A DNA stretch of 64,000 nucleotides from Gloeophyllum trabeum ATCC 11539 (GCF_000344685.1 NW_006920421.1:451858-515857); one strand, 5' to 3'. Numbered from the stretch's first letter, positions 35,563-48,134 are shown. A program made the numbers and translations. The notes: generated from the letters alone by a model not told the origin.

Positions 35563-36131
35563 CCCATAGGCGGGGGGATTAGAGTCAAAGGGTAAAAAGA
35601 GAGAGCTTGCGCATTTATGCCAAGGCTGGTATGCTTCGGGGTAGGGGAAACATTCTCCAGTAAGCCACCCGTTAACCTCCCTCGACGAGCTCGGATTCGA
35701 GAAGTTGGGTTGTTAAATGTTAGGAAGCTCTAGGAGTGGCGCAGGGATGGAACTGCACGTTGTATCAACACGGTACAGGATGAACCATGCTCGCTATCAT
35801 TGCCTCTGAAGCACCAGCAGATGAAGGGTAGGTGTATGTAGATACCATATTCAGTCAGAGGGCACCACCTAGAGCAGGGAAGTGGGAACCATCTTCCTGC
35901 GGAAGTGGCGTAAGAGGTTACAGGTACCCTGGAGTGCTAAACCGCGGCGTGGTTGTGCGGCATGTAGGCCTCATGGCGAGCTGCAGTTCATAACTGCGGA
36001 ATACCCATGAAAAGTTCAATAAACAGGCCATAATATAAGTTCCTGAGCATCTCAAGGATAGGCTGACATGGAGCAGTGCAGGAGGTTTGAAGAAGACACG
36101 ACTTTACTTATTACACCCTACACCATCAGGT
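35563..36131. other. intergenic upstream of MITE copy 2
   Basis: No gene recognised. Confidence 0.45.
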
Positions 36132-36305
36132 AGGCTGGTGACCAGACGGTCGTTCAAGTGAATGAGGCAGAGTCATTTGTCAAGTGCATATTGTTGACAT
36201 GATATTATTGACCATTTGTAGTCAACCAGTCACAGATCCGCGCGTATACTGGATTCCCACGCGAAAATATACCAGCGGTCTTCATTCACTTGAACGACCG
36301 CTCTG
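36132..36305. mobile_element. MITE copy 2 (about 174 bp)
   Basis: Shares the left block GGCTGGTGACCAGACGGTCG and the internal block TGGATTCCCACGCGAAA with copy 1 at 11451-11749. Its right end is an inverted copy of the GGTCGTTCAAGTGAATGA block. Shorter than copy 1, so it is an internally deleted relative. Confidence 0.65.
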
Positions 36306-37066
36306 GAGGCGTGAGACCGGTCTAAAATCGACCGGTATATTCGTTCGCTAGACAAATCAATTTCGGTCGGTAGAAGGCTGAAATTGTCCGCTTACCGTAC
36401 GAAAGACACCGTATCATTTTGTCCCACCAAATTGTGAATTTCGACCCCCCCTCACAACGGCCAAAAATGACATTTTCCAACCGTTTAGTGGTCTATTTCC
36501 ATCTGGTTATTCCAACCACCATTCCTTGGCTTTGGCACCCCTAGCAGTCAGTGTGCAATGCAGTTGAGGCACCAACATATTTGTATATTCTCTATGTAGA
36601 ATAGTACAGCAAACTGTGTCATACCCGCCCTGACCCTGAACCATGCATCCCCCAGCCCCCCCCTCCTCGGGGCTCCCTATTCAAATCCCTACCAACAGCA
36701 ACAACACAAAGACTACCTGCCAGATGTTAGATCAGTAGAAGTCATACCACAGCCTCAAGGAAGCACTCACGTACTCGCATAGCTCGACACTGGAGATGGC
36801 GGCAAGGTGGTTGATACACTGATCCTATCGAGATATCTTAGATTCAGTAAACATATTGTACAACGGGTACCATACTCACTTTACAACAACCAACCAACTA
36901 TCAGGCCTACGACACAGACACGTATTAGACTTCGTCGAGACGCAGGATCGAGAGAATGGACGCACCTTAGTGACCGAACTGCGGCCATCATCTAGCCTGC
37001 GACAGTACACGCTCACCGGGGTGTTAGGAAGCGATGTCCTAACTAGTCGTCTTGAGATAACTGGGC

Positions 37067-37529
37067 CACGTGCCAACAGTTATGTCGTCACTACCTCAGT
37101 AAGCGTACTGAAAGGTAGGTCTGGCCGGGCCAATGCCAACGGTCAAGTCAAGAGTCCAGGTAATCGCTGTATTCAACAGGAGGTTGAACTAAGGAATACA
37201 TGGGTTTTCCTACAGTATATATAGTAACTGGTATAGGGGTTAATACCCAAAGAAGAGAACAATAAGAAAGGACGCGTAAGCCATCCTGTGAGAACGTAAC
37301 TCAGAGAAATGAGAAATACAAAGGCGCCCATTGGTAGAAGGTGAGTCAAGGAAGATAACGTGTGAGAAGAAGATAGCGTCCATGGGAAGGTCTACTCGGA
37401 GAAAGGTACTGTCCAATAGCAATGCTCGGAATGGAAATGGAATGAGATAAGCATGGGAAAATCATAACACGGGGAAGAAGGGCCATGTATACCAGCGGAG
37501 CTGCTCACTGCGGCGTCGGCGGCGACGAC
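37067..37529. repeat. 463-bp direct repeat, copy left of gap 1
   Basis: Identical to 38035-38497, directly on the other side of the N run. Absolute identity right up to the gap edge points to an unmerged contig overlap. Confidence 0.9.
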
Positions 37530-38034
37530 NNNNNNNNNNNNNNNNNNNNNNNNNNNNNNNNNNNNNNNNNNNNNNNNNNNNNNNNNNNNNNNNNNNNNNN
37601 NNNNNNNNNNNNNNNNNNNNNNNNNNNNNNNNNNNNNNNNNNNNNNNNNNNNNNNNNNNNNNNNNNNNNNNNNNNNNNNNNNNNNNNNNNNNNNNNNNNN
37701 NNNNNNNNNNNNNNNNNNNNNNNNNNNNNNNNNNNNNNNNNNNNNNNNNNNNNNNNNNNNNNNNNNNNNNNNNNNNNNNNNNNNNNNNNNNNNNNNNNNN
37801 NNNNNNNNNNNNNNNNNNNNNNNNNNNNNNNNNNNNNNNNNNNNNNNNNNNNNNNNNNNNNNNNNNNNNNNNNNNNNNNNNNNNNNNNNNNNNNNNNNNN
37901 NNNNNNNNNNNNNNNNNNNNNNNNNNNNNNNNNNNNNNNNNNNNNNNNNNNNNNNNNNNNNNNNNNNNNNNNNNNNNNNNNNNNNNNNNNNNNNNNNNNN
38001 NNNNNNNNNNNNNNNNNNNNNNNNNNNNNNNNNN
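37530..38034. other. assembly gap (505 N)
   Basis: Run of 505 undetermined bases. Any reading frame crossing it is meaningless. Confidence 0.99.
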
Positions 38035-38497
38035 CACGTGCCAACAGTTATGTCGTCACTACCTCAGTAAGCGTACTGAAAGGTAGGTCTGGCCGGGCCA
38101 ATGCCAACGGTCAAGTCAAGAGTCCAGGTAATCGCTGTATTCAACAGGAGGTTGAACTAAGGAATACATGGGTTTTCCTACAGTATATATAGTAACTGGT
38201 ATAGGGGTTAATACCCAAAGAAGAGAACAATAAGAAAGGACGCGTAAGCCATCCTGTGAGAACGTAACTCAGAGAAATGAGAAATACAAAGGCGCCCATT
38301 GGTAGAAGGTGAGTCAAGGAAGATAACGTGTGAGAAGAAGATAGCGTCCATGGGAAGGTCTACTCGGAGAAAGGTACTGTCCAATAGCAATGCTCGGAAT
38401 GGAAATGGAATGAGATAAGCATGGGAAAATCATAACACGGGGAAGAAGGGCCATGTATACCAGCGGAGCTGCTCACTGCGGCGTCGGCGGCGACGAC
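38035..38497. repeat. 463-bp direct repeat, copy right of gap 1
   Basis: Second copy of 37067-37529. The sequence then continues past the point where the left copy is cut by N, as expected when two contigs overlap. Confidence 0.9.
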
Positions 38498-38796
38498 GGC
38501 GACGACGGCGCAACAGCGAGCGCATGGCAAGGGCCGGCGTCGAGGTCAGAGGCAAGTTGAACATGTCACGAAGTGACGCAAGTGGGGCTATCATTCCGAT
38601 CTTCGAACTCCGACCTGTGGGTTCTCACGACTGCTGCTGCGGATTCAACAGACAGAATTCGACCGTTTATCGTATGGAATGCCCAAGTTCGGAATTCCAA
38701 CTGGTTTCCATACGGCAAGCTATTTCGACCTTATTCGACCACTTTTTGGCCGAAAGTACAAAATTGACCCATTACCGGTCTAATTTAGGCCGGCCT

Positions 38797-39668
38797 GGCG
38801 CGCACAGTGCCGGCTGGACCCCAGCTCAAGCATCAGGTGCAATGAAGAAATATGAGCCTCAACACCTTTACTTCACGCCAGCCGTAGTTTGGATAGCCCG
38901 GATAGGGTGCACTGGATGAGGTAAAAGTCCAAGACTCAGGCTTGCTCATTATGTTCTATCCCGGATTCTAGTCTGCCAAATAATTACTGTCAGTTGCCTG
39001 AAGACTCGGATTCGCATCAGGATCGGGTGGGTAGGAGTGGCGGATTTTCTCTTAGTTGAGAGTTTCCCTCAGTTCCTCCTAGAATTATTTGGAGTTGGAT
39101 CTACTTGCCTGCGTCAGCGGTCCATGGTCAGCAAATAATGGCGTATGGCTGTGTCGTATTCCTGCAAGTGGCCACTGGCATGTTGTGTCTCTCTTTAAAG
39201 CTATGTGCATTAACTTACAGGAACAGACAGGGACTCGCCAGATTGTGATGTATGTGTCCAAACGCCCTTGCCAGCCCTTGCCGCGTACATCGGACTTCCC
39301 GTTGGTAAGTGGCCGGGCGCTAATGTGCTAACCTCCCGTCATAAGGTTTGATTGCAGATCAATTGATAGTCTTTCTTGATAAGAGTCTCCCCAGTTCTCG
39401 CCGTGGATTACTGATCAAAGGGAGTACCTGAATCATCCCTGCACCGATAATGCTTGTGGACGCCGGCGAAGTACGGCCTCCGTACAGTGCTCAGGCTACA
39501 ATGCCGATGGCGAACCTGGTTGTGATGCATAATGAGAGAAGGTTCAATATCCAATCCTGCACAGGTCCTCGCGACGGATGACTGATGGACGGGTGCAGTG
39601 AATATTTCAAAGACCCATTAGTCGAAGGCCATCGACGAGGAAGTTCCTCAGCCTACTCACAAAAAAGC
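38797..39668. other. intergenic, no gene recognised
   Basis: Unique sequence up to the TATA box of the NmrA-like gene. No coding exon seen. Confidence 0.45.
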
Positions 39669-39675
39669 TATAAAA
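39669..39675 (+). promoter_or_regulatory. TATA box of the NmrA-like gene
   Basis: TATAAAA lies 88 bases upstream of the ATG at 39757. Confidence 0.7.
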
Positions 39676-39756
39676 TGGGGGCGGCAGCTCGAGACAATAC
39701 CAACAACATCCTTCGGAACAACATCAGTATCAACAACACTCATCGAAATTTCTGCA

Positions 39757-41225
39757 ATGACCACCAAGATCAACGTTTTCATCACCGGCGCGACAGGTAA
39801 GCTGCTAGCATTGAAGACTGCAAATTAATTATATAACTAACACGGCCCCCTAGGCTACCTTGGAGGCTCTGTCCTTCAACGCTTACTCGCACATCCCGAA
39901 AGGACCTCATTTAGTATCACCGCCCTGGTGCGCAACGTCGAGAAGGCCAAGCTACTTGAGGAATTCTGTGTGAAGACCACGATCGGCTCCTACTCCGACT
40001 TGGACAAGTTGGAGGCTGCAGCGTCCACCGCTGACGTCTTTTTCGCCATTGTAAGAATAATCGATGTTGAGAAATGGAGTGCCGATGCTGACCTGCTCTC
40101 GACCATAGGCCAACTGTGATGACCTCCCCGCTGCGAAGGCTATTCTCCAAGGTCTGAAGAAAAGACACGCGGAGACCGGGAAGCAACCCATCCTAATTCA
40201 TACTGTTAGTACAATTCCGCGCACTCTCTGTGAACATCCCTCCCTGACTCGACGTCCTTGATTAGTCAGGATCAGGTATGAGACCTGGGGTTTCGTCGAA
40301 CGGGGAGTGTCACTGACATACCGATTATAGCCATTATAATTGACAACGCACAGGGCAAATACGCCAGTGACAACGCTTACTCCGACATGGACATACCCAG
40401 GATCGAAGCTCTGGATCCCGCGCAACCGCACAGAAACGTCGACATCGCCATCGTAGAAGCCAGCAAGGAAGGTTCGTACCCGCTCCTTCTCTCCTCCAGT
40501 TCTTCATCTTACGAGCTCCTACAGGATACGCGCGGACGCATATCGTCGTCCCGCCCACCATCTTTGGGCGCGCCTCCGGGCCTCTGTTCGAGAAGGGCAT
40601 CTGCAACCCGGGCTCGATCCAGATCCCCTCCCTCATCCAGGTAGCGTGGCACCGCAAGGCCAGCGGGCTGATGGGCGAGGGAAAGAATCTCTGGTCACTC
40701 GTCTCCGTCGACGATGGTGAGTCACCGCATAAGTCTCCGCTACGCGACATCTGCAGCTAAGAGCCCCCTCCGTCAGTCGCGGACTTGTACATCGTCCTGT
40801 TTGACGCGGCGCGCAAGGACGAGAAGACCGCGCACGGCCGCGAGGGCTTCTACTTTGCGGAGAACGGGTACTACCAGTTCTACGAAGCCGCCAAGGCTAT
40901 CAGTGATGCCCTCGTCCAGCTGGGCCGTACCGACAAGGCCGAGCCTACGCCCTGGACCCAGGAGCAACTGGGCAAATACTTTGCGGGGGTACGTCCCCAA
41001 ATCATAGTGTGCCATTCCACCTCTGACGGAACGAAACAGGCGCCAATATTCGGCACCAACTCTCTGTGCAAGGCCGATCGCGCCCGTGCGCTGGGGTGGA
41101 AGCCGACGAAGACGAAGAAGGACTTCTTGGACAGCATCAAGCCCGAGGCGGAGGCGCTCATCAAGGAGGGACGTATCGACGATGCGTTCTGGTTCAAGAC
41201 CGTATTCCTTGGAGTACCCAACTAG
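39757..41225 (+). CDS. NmrA-like NAD(P)-binding Rossmann-fold protein
   Basis: Atypical short-chain dehydrogenase / NmrA-like protein of the cytosol, probably binding NAD(P)H; substrate unknown. Eight exons join in phase: 39757-39796, 39854-40050, 40109-40204, 40266-40275, 40331-40471, 40525-40716, 40777-40988 and 41040-41225, giving 357 residues. The dinucleotide motif GATGYLGG is at residues 11-18, split by the first intron after GAT. Further family blocks are HTSGSA (around residue 110), NAQGKYASDNAYSD, HIVVPPTIFGRASG, VADLYIVLFDAA and GREGFYFAENG. A 10-base micro-exon encodes SGS. The C-terminal block ALGWKPTKTK resembles the NAD-dependent epimerase group. A TATA box lies upstream. Confidence 0.88.
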
Positions 41226-41642
41226 GGTGGTTGCTCGGTGAGGATATGACAGTATGGCACGTGCAGCCTTCATAGTGTACATATAAACGCATCGGATCAT
41301 GTATCGCAAACTTACTATCAGAATCTATCTCCAGACCCGAAATTGAATTGAGCATATAGTAAAGCAGACGACACTGAGGACTCTGCGCGTCAAATCAGAC
41401 CGCATCTGCAGGGCGTCAGTGTATGCGCCAAAGAACAAAACGCACATACTCACCATTCAGAACCAACTGCATACGAGGTGAAGCATGGGAAGGAATAGCT
41501 GACACCTAAAGGCGAAGAGGCACACGAATGAGAACTGATAACACTTAGGAGTCGAAAAGCCATTGTCGCGCAACGCATGGAGTGCAAGACATTCAATTGT
41601 TACAATTTCTATCATACACACCCCAATAAATACATCCCTCCT
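41226..41642. other. shared 3' region between convergent genes
   Basis: Short spacer between the stop of the NmrA-like gene and the stop of the minus-strand Pro-rich protein gene. Nothing else seen. Confidence 0.5.
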
Positions 41643-43328
41643 CTATGCCTGTGCATACTTGACGGCCGACGCACTCCCCGTAGGCACAGCAGCGCTCAGA
41701 CTTGCCATCACACTCCTCAGGCTATCCACGCCCGAGGGCTTCAGCAGCGGCGGGAGGTCATTCGGGAGGATAGCGTTCGCGTTTGCCTGCGCGACATTAG
41801 ACTGCGATGGGGTGGCAGGCGCCGAGGGGGAGACGGGTGGGGGGACAGGCATCGATGATGGGGTCGGCGAGCCAGAGGGAACATCGCGGGGGAAGTTGAC
41901 GTTCGTCGTCATGGACGCGGGCAGCGTGGGCTTCGTGACGGGGAGCGAGGCAGATGGTGAGATTGGCACTGCAGGAGGTTGGATGGGAGCGACGGGAGGC
42001 TTGACGGGAAGGGGGCCGGGGGCGGTTATTGGCCTGGGCACCTCTGCGGCGTCCGTGGATACCTCGCCTTGTGCAGTCACTGATAGGGAAGGCGCAGACA
42101 TGGATGCGAAGGGCGCTGATATCGGCAGCGAAGGTATCGGGAGAGATACGGGGAGATTGGGAAGGCCGCGAGGGAGGTTAGAGGGAACGGCGACCGGAAG
42201 AGAGGGTGCGGACACAGGTGGAGAGGGAATGGAGACAGGGAAAGAGATAGGAAGCGCCGGGGGAACGATAGGAAACGGAGGCATTGCGATGCTGGGAACC
42301 GGCACGGGGAGGTCGCGGGGCACCATCGACGGCGCAGACGAGAGCACGCTCGTCGGGACCGCCGCTGGAAGGGAGACGGGCAGGGAAGGGCTCGGCATGC
42401 CGGAGGCAGGCAGCGAGATTGGAAGGGCCGGTACATCACTGGCTACAGGCAGCACGATGTTGTCAACCACGAGTATCGATGGCAGCGCGGGAGCAGCGAC
42501 GCCAGAGGGAGTGGGTGCGCTGACGGGCAGCGAAGGCGAGGGTGTAATGGGGAGAGCGACAGGCATGCTTAGTGTTGGGAGGGAATCGGCTGTCATGGAA
42601 GAAGTGCTGGTGGACGGCGAAGCAGGGGCGCTGGATGAACCCTGGAATGGGAGGGAGGGTGTGTCGATTGATGCCTCGATCACCATATTGACCGGCACAC
42701 CCGTAGGCTTCCCGCTCTCCGCCGCACTGGCAGCAGACGTGCGCGCGGCGTCCCCGAGGCTCGCAACAGCGCTGCTCACGGCGTCCTGGATCTGGACGAT
42801 TTCGTAGGTAGTGAGGACGCGTCGGCTCGTCGCCGGCGGGACCTTGCGGTGGCACATGTGTACCGCGTCGACGAGGGGCACGAGTGCGCTGCCGACGATC
42901 GGCAGGTTGGTGAGGATGTCACCGGCCCTGCACGGGTCGGTGTTGGTGGAGACCGCGTTGACGGCTGCGTTGTCCGGGAGGGGGCTGGCCGCGTTATCGG
43001 GGGAGCAGAGGCCGAGGGCGCCGGTCATGGACCCGATGTTGGGCCCGATGAAAGGTAAGCCGTTTACTGAGTTGTGGAGCTGGCAGCCTTGGGGTACATC
43101 GACTCGACGAGCTGTGAGAGCAGTATGTCAGCACGCTGTAGCAAGGGATGCATACATCGACGAGAACTTACTTAGAGTGTTGGAGGAGGAACCAGCCTCC
43201 TTCGATGCCGACTGACTGTGAGTGTTAGACTTTGAAGACTCGCCGACCGGGGCGGCGAGAGTGGAAGAAGAAGAGAGAGCAAGGGAAGCGAGGAAGAGCG
43301 AAGAGCCAGATACAATTCTCATCTTCAT
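41643..43328 (-). CDS. secreted Pro/Ser/Val-rich repeat protein with a four-Cys domain
   Basis: Family not recognised. Two exons (43328-43172, 43111-41643) join in phase to 541 residues. A signal peptide is clear (hydrophobic SSLFLASLALSSSSTLAA, cleavage near residue 25-27). After a Ser-rich spacer, a globular segment of about 90 residues carries exactly four Cys at 62, 88, 113 and 139, spaced 26, 25 and 26, suggesting two disulfides. From about residue 215 to 480 the protein is made of degenerate Pro-Ser-Leu-Pro-Val units (for example LPVSLPIPSLPIS), with Pro about every third residue. It would be an extended, probably O-glycosylated cell-wall-type rod. The C-terminus (SVMASLSAAVPTGSASAVKY) lacks a strong GPI signal, so it is probably released. 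A TATA box lies about 175 bases upstream of the ATG. A long open frame on the opposite strand is a by-product of the repeats. Confidence 0.75.
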
Positions 43329-43503
43329 TTTGTGGAAGGGTGGAGAGTCTCGTCGTGATCAAGAGAAGCGCTAGGGTGTATAGCGGCTTGCGAAGGACTT
43401 GTAGTAGTTCTCGTCAAGAGAGCACTAGGAGTACACGTCGGTCGAAGGCGAAGTGGGTTTTGGTGGTCAAGTTGTGAGGACGCCTGTTCTCAAATCGCGA
43501 GGG

Positions 43504-43511
43504 CCTTTATA
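43504..43511 (-). promoter_or_regulatory. TATA box of the Pro-rich secreted protein gene
   Basis: On the minus strand TATAAAGG is 176 bases upstream of the ATG at 43328. Confidence 0.55.
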
Positions 43512-44286
43512 GCTTTCGAGGCCTCCCATCGGTTAATGACGACTTGTCCGTCAGGCGGCCAGCGGCCAGCGGATTATGAGCGAGTTCCCGCCAATGCCTA
43601 TGCGGGGCGCTGATGGCCCGACAGACACGTCGAAGGCGTCGACGGACCTGAAGAGCCATCATCGGTCCACAGAGGCATCTGCGCGCCAGAAGGGCCGTCG
43701 ACGGTCCGCATCGTAATCCTTTCCGAGACATCCAGGAAAACAAAAAGTCGATGAGATCCGCAGAGTGCAGACTCAGTCCATCTAGAGACTCGTGCTCAGG
43801 CTCAAGACTTGCGCCCTCGATGAGACAGGCCGGCAGCACTTGACAATTAAGGAGACCGGAGCCTCTGAGGAAAAAATAAGAGCTTTCATGCGACGAAAAG
43901 ACTGGCGAAAGCTGCAAAGGTTGTCTCAGGATGGCGGTTGTCTGAGACGAGGCGGGATGTGACCAGTGACCCGACACCCGTCGGGATGTGACTGTCACTT
44001 TGGGGGTCCAGCATGTCCATCTCGTTGGGCAGCATTCCCTGCCCAGTAACGATGCTGCCAGCCGTCGGGACTCAGAAGGGCCAGCGATTCGTTTTATAAC
44101 CGATGAAGCGGCAATATTGTCCACAGACCAGCAATCGCAGGATAGCATAGAGTACTAATAGTAACATCATAGCGACCATGACTGAGAAGCAACTTCGAAA
44201 ATCCGGCATACAGAGAACATCCATAATGACCGGTACCATGGCTCAAAGAAATTCACCTCTCCCCACCAGCGGCTATGGTTCTCCGC
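43512..44286. other. intergenic, no g​ene recognised
   Basis: Upstream region of the Pro-rich gene and 3' flank of the Zn2Cys6 factor. Short open frames on the minus strand here lack protein character. Confidence 0.45.
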
Positions 44287-47200
44287 TCATGCATTACCGA
44301 TGTCCATGTCAGGCTGGACTGCACGCCCACTGCGATGGCCCTCCACAAAAGGCGCGCTCGGCTGCCCACTAGTACTGGCACGCGCAATCGGCGAGACCGG
44401 ACCCCCCACGTCCACAGACATCCCTTCAGGCACCCACCCATACGCATGGTGCGGCGGCGCCATCCCCGCGCCCGCGCTCATCGCCGTCATATTGAGCCCG
44501 AGCATCTGCGCCATCGTATGGCTGTGCAGCGGGTCCGCGACGTAGCCCTGCCTGTACGGATCAGCTCCGGGGGAGACCCGGCGGTGGTCGAGGAAGCGCT
44601 GTTTAACCTCCTTCAGGAGCGCGTTGGCGATCTCCGCGGAGGGCCACCACGCCTCCATGGATTGCAGTGCGATGAGGCATTGGGCGAGGCCGCGGGAGGC
44701 GACTTCATCCATTGGACGTAGACCGACTGCTCATTCACGCATCAGTATATGTGGTGTCAATCGGGCAGGAGGCACTCACGCAGTAGAACATGTGTCACGC
44801 TTATGAGGACGAGTATCATTTTCAACGTGGCGCCTTTTACGAGTATATAATCCACGTACCCTGCGCTCAGAATATGCGAAGTGAGGAAAGGGGGATTGAA
44901 TCTCAACCCGGTGACCTCTCGATGGACATCCACTATATAAGCTACGTTAGGAGTATCATCGACTGACGAAACGCAATGCGTACCGATATAGCTAATCTTG
45001 GCAGCTGCTGTCTGACATCTCTCGAGGTGCCGGATCATATCTTGAGTCGGGGCTTGTCGGTGCAAAGCAACTTCGCCACTACACTTTCTATGAGCCTCCT
45101 ATTCAATGGGGTAATACACCGACATACCGTAACTCCTTGGGCAGACTGTAGAAGAACCACATCAGCCACTATTACCCCAATCTCATGGAATACAATATGC
45201 TCACATAGCACGATGCAGGATCATCACAGCATACCAGTACTCGATATGCAGCATAATAACATGTGGAGGCGCTGTCGCCAGCTGTGCCGACGCGTGATAC
45301 AGCAAACTCGCCGGCAACGAGGTGTACCAACCCGTCAGCCGCGCGTCCAGGACCTGGATAGTGCCAAGCGGGTTCGGCGTGATGCTCTTGGTGGCGTACA
45401 GCTCCCTCACGATGTCCGCGATGATTGCAGCTGCAGCATCAGCACGATCAGACGGCACGACAGCGACAGACGGTAGTCGAGTGGATGGAACATACATAGA
45501 GACGCAGTGGCGCGGAAACACTCCGCAACACCTTGCGCGGTAGGCATACTCGAAGGAGGAGCTGGGTGGTCGCCCATTGCCTGGGACAGCGCCGCCTCCT
45601 CGTCCTATGAAAACCAACCACAGTGAATGATCTCGTCCATTCGAAACAACAGGGTAACGTACCTCGACCATAGTGGGCAACGCGACATCATGATCACTCT
45701 CCTGTATCTGGATAGGCCGGCCTTTTGCGCAATTAAAACGTTTCGACCTCATCAGACGCTCCTCATACCCAAAAACACGCTCAGGCGTCTACAATCATGT
45801 CAGCACCTCCAACCACGCAATATTGAAGAACGGGAACGTACCTGTCGACAATGCAGCACGCCCACCAAGTGACCCTCCTGCTCTGTTTCTCCTCCTCCGA
45901 GAACAGCTCCTCGCCATGGACACGCCACTTCGCGGGGTCGCGGTGCAAGCCAAGGGCGTACGCCTGTATGCCAAACATGCATCTAGCGTGATTGAAGACC
46001 CAAAGGGATCCCGAGAAAGACTTACCATCCGGATGGCATTTCCTACAATAATATTCGGTCGGTCACATGGGTCAGTGTTGTGGTGGCTGCAACGACAGAC
46101 CACTAAATATGTACGCCTGCTCGGAAGATCCTTCTGATGCGAACGTCAGTAGAAGAACAAGGAAAAACGCTACCTACGATTACCTATCACGAATTCTCCG
46201 ACGCTCATAAGTATGAGAGCTTGGCAGAACCACGGATGACTGTGTTTGAGGCTTGCCACTACGTCCATGTCAACAAATGTAGATGTACGACTAGACAACT
46301 TGGACAAACGTTGGATTTGCCGGGCTGCTTGGGCAAAGCCGCGGCCTCGCGAGGGATCTTCGACCGGAGGACTGGCCTGCATTGCCGCATTGTACCGTTC
46401 AGCAAGTGCGAAGACGGCAAACAGGAGACTCTTCCATGGACTTTGCGTCTCCGGCGGCGGCGTCCCACTAAAAACAGAATGTTGAGAGACAAACCAGGAA
46501 CCTGTCCGATTTACACACCCTTGGAGGCTATCATAGAAAGTCAACATTACGATCTGACAACGTATAGGGCGCAAGACGCACCTATTTCTGAATTCCTGCA
46601 TAAACTGCCGCTTGCTGATCAAGGGAAAGATAGGGTGCACATGAGTGAAGTACACGGTCACAAGGTGTTCCTGTTCTTCGCCGGAAGGCAGTTGAAATCG
46701 AACGTCATCTGCCCTTGCATCGTCCTCGGACACTGCACAACGAGTCCCAGCCGAAGGCAGTTGCCTGGCACAGAATAAGCAACGGAAATGGGAGACGGGG
46801 CAAGAATACGTACCAGATGCCACTTCGCCCGTCTGAACCCTGTTCGCTACCAACAACAGACAGGTCACTGGTCCTTCCATGGTAGCGAAGCTAATGAAAA
46901 TGCTCATAAGCCCAATCAGGAGAGTACCACCACGTAATGTACCTGTTGATTCTCGTCAACCGACAGGTATCCGAACGCGTCGACTGTCTCTGAGATGGTA
47001 GAGGGGCTGAACAGGCGGTCTACGTCAAACAACCATTAGTACTGCGGCGCAGGATAAAGTAGGGACATCGACATACCATGCGCAGGTTCCGTCGAGTACA
47101 AGGGGCTCATACTGAGCATCGGCAGCGCGCTGTGACTCGCAGCCGCGGGCACGTCACCGGGATAACCGTAGTCCTGTGTATTTATTTGCACATTGGGGGG

Positions 47201-48134
47201 AGCGGGGTATTGAGGAAACGCGAGATAGGCAGAAAGACGATCTTGCCACCTACCCAGGTCTTGAAACGACATCGGCGGGGCTAATAATGGGCCCAACAAT
47301 GTTCAAAGCGGGACGCGACGCAGCAGAGTAACGGCCTGCTAACTCTGGCTGGAAACTTCCTCGCGGGTCGCGCGCGAATGCCGGCTGGGCACACGCCCGG
47401 CGCCGTAGGCGGAGAGCGAGTCTTCGTGTTGTGCAAGGTAGCTGAGCACCTCGTTCATCGTAGCGCGTTCGGTCAGAGCCGCGCGGCCTGAGGCACCCTA
47501 AATGACATCAATTAGATCTGATTGCGCAGTGACAGGTAATCAGCCCGTACCAGAGGGCCGACATTCACGTCTTGTAAGACCTCGCGGGCGAGCGGATCTT
47601 CCTGCAGCAGGCCAACTACGGCTCGAGCGGCAGGATGGGGAGAGGACATCAAGACGGCTAGGATTGATTCCGAGCGGTACCATCTCTGTTCGAGCGCTTG
47701 AATGTAGCCCTTTGGCGGTCCGCGCTTGAAAATAGGGCCTTGACAGAGGATGGATGGCTGAACCTCGGAATTTGCATAATAGCACGTACCTGAAACCACG
47801 CACTCTAAACAGAGTTTTAGTACAGCTCGCTATGAGCATTACCAGCAATTTATTTACCAGTTCCTGTTGCCGAGCAGGCCATGCAAGGACGCTCTTCCGA
47901 AGACCTCTCGCATCGAATCTTGCTCCTGCGACAAAGGTCGCATGCTCAAAGGGTATAAGAAAAATAGACTGCTGCAGGTGGGTTACACACACCTCGTACA
48001 CCTCGTTTCTTAGAGCTCGTGCTTGATATTTCCGAACCGGCTGATTCAGGCGTTGAGGTAGACCCAGACATGACCGTAGAGTTTGTGGAATCTTGTGTAT
48101 CCCCCGCCATTACAGCGTCACCATATATAGGCAT
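44287..48134 (-). CDS. Zn2Cys6 transcription factor with fungal-specific regulatory domain
   Basis: Nuclear transcription factor of the GAL4/XlnR-like class; target genes unknown. At least 14 exons on the minus strand. The binuclear cluster is split by introns: SSKKR ends exon 1 (48002), exon 2 (47944-47858) reads CDLCRRSKIRCERSSEERPC then MACSATG, and the sixth Cys is expected at the start of exon 3 (47789-). The linker KRGPPKGYIQALEQRW follows. Downstream exons match the fungal-specific domain: VTVYFTHVHPIFPLISKRQF, FCQALILMSVGEF, ALGLHRDPAKWR, EEEKQSRRVTWWACCIVDR, GRPIQIQESDHDVALP, PPHVIMLHIEYWYAVMILHR, and C-terminal GLAQCLIALQSMEAWWPSA. The exact start is uncertain (ATG at 48149, 48134 or 48110). 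Several introns are very short, and I did not prove phase through every junction. Confidence 0.78.

Larger units (their letters stand above)
36314..38796. mobile_element. candidate DNA element with 24-bp imperfect inverted ends, spanning a gap
   Basis: AGACCGGTCTAAAATCGACC at 36314 and the inverse of the sequence ending at 38796 match at 20 of 24 positions. The flanks are GGCGTG and GGCGCG, perhaps a decayed 6-base duplication. The interior has no recognised transposase; a frame at 36856-37224 has no known domain. After removal of the artefactual duplication around the gap the element would be about 1.5 kb. MITE copy 2 lies immediately outside its left end. Confidence 0.4.

Noticed and set aside
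41563..42807. 414-codon open frame on the plus strand
   Set aside because: Antisense to the Pro-rich secreted protein; the Gly/Thr/Ser repeats are the mirror of its Pro/Ser/Val units. The minus strand has a signal peptide, intron and TATA box.
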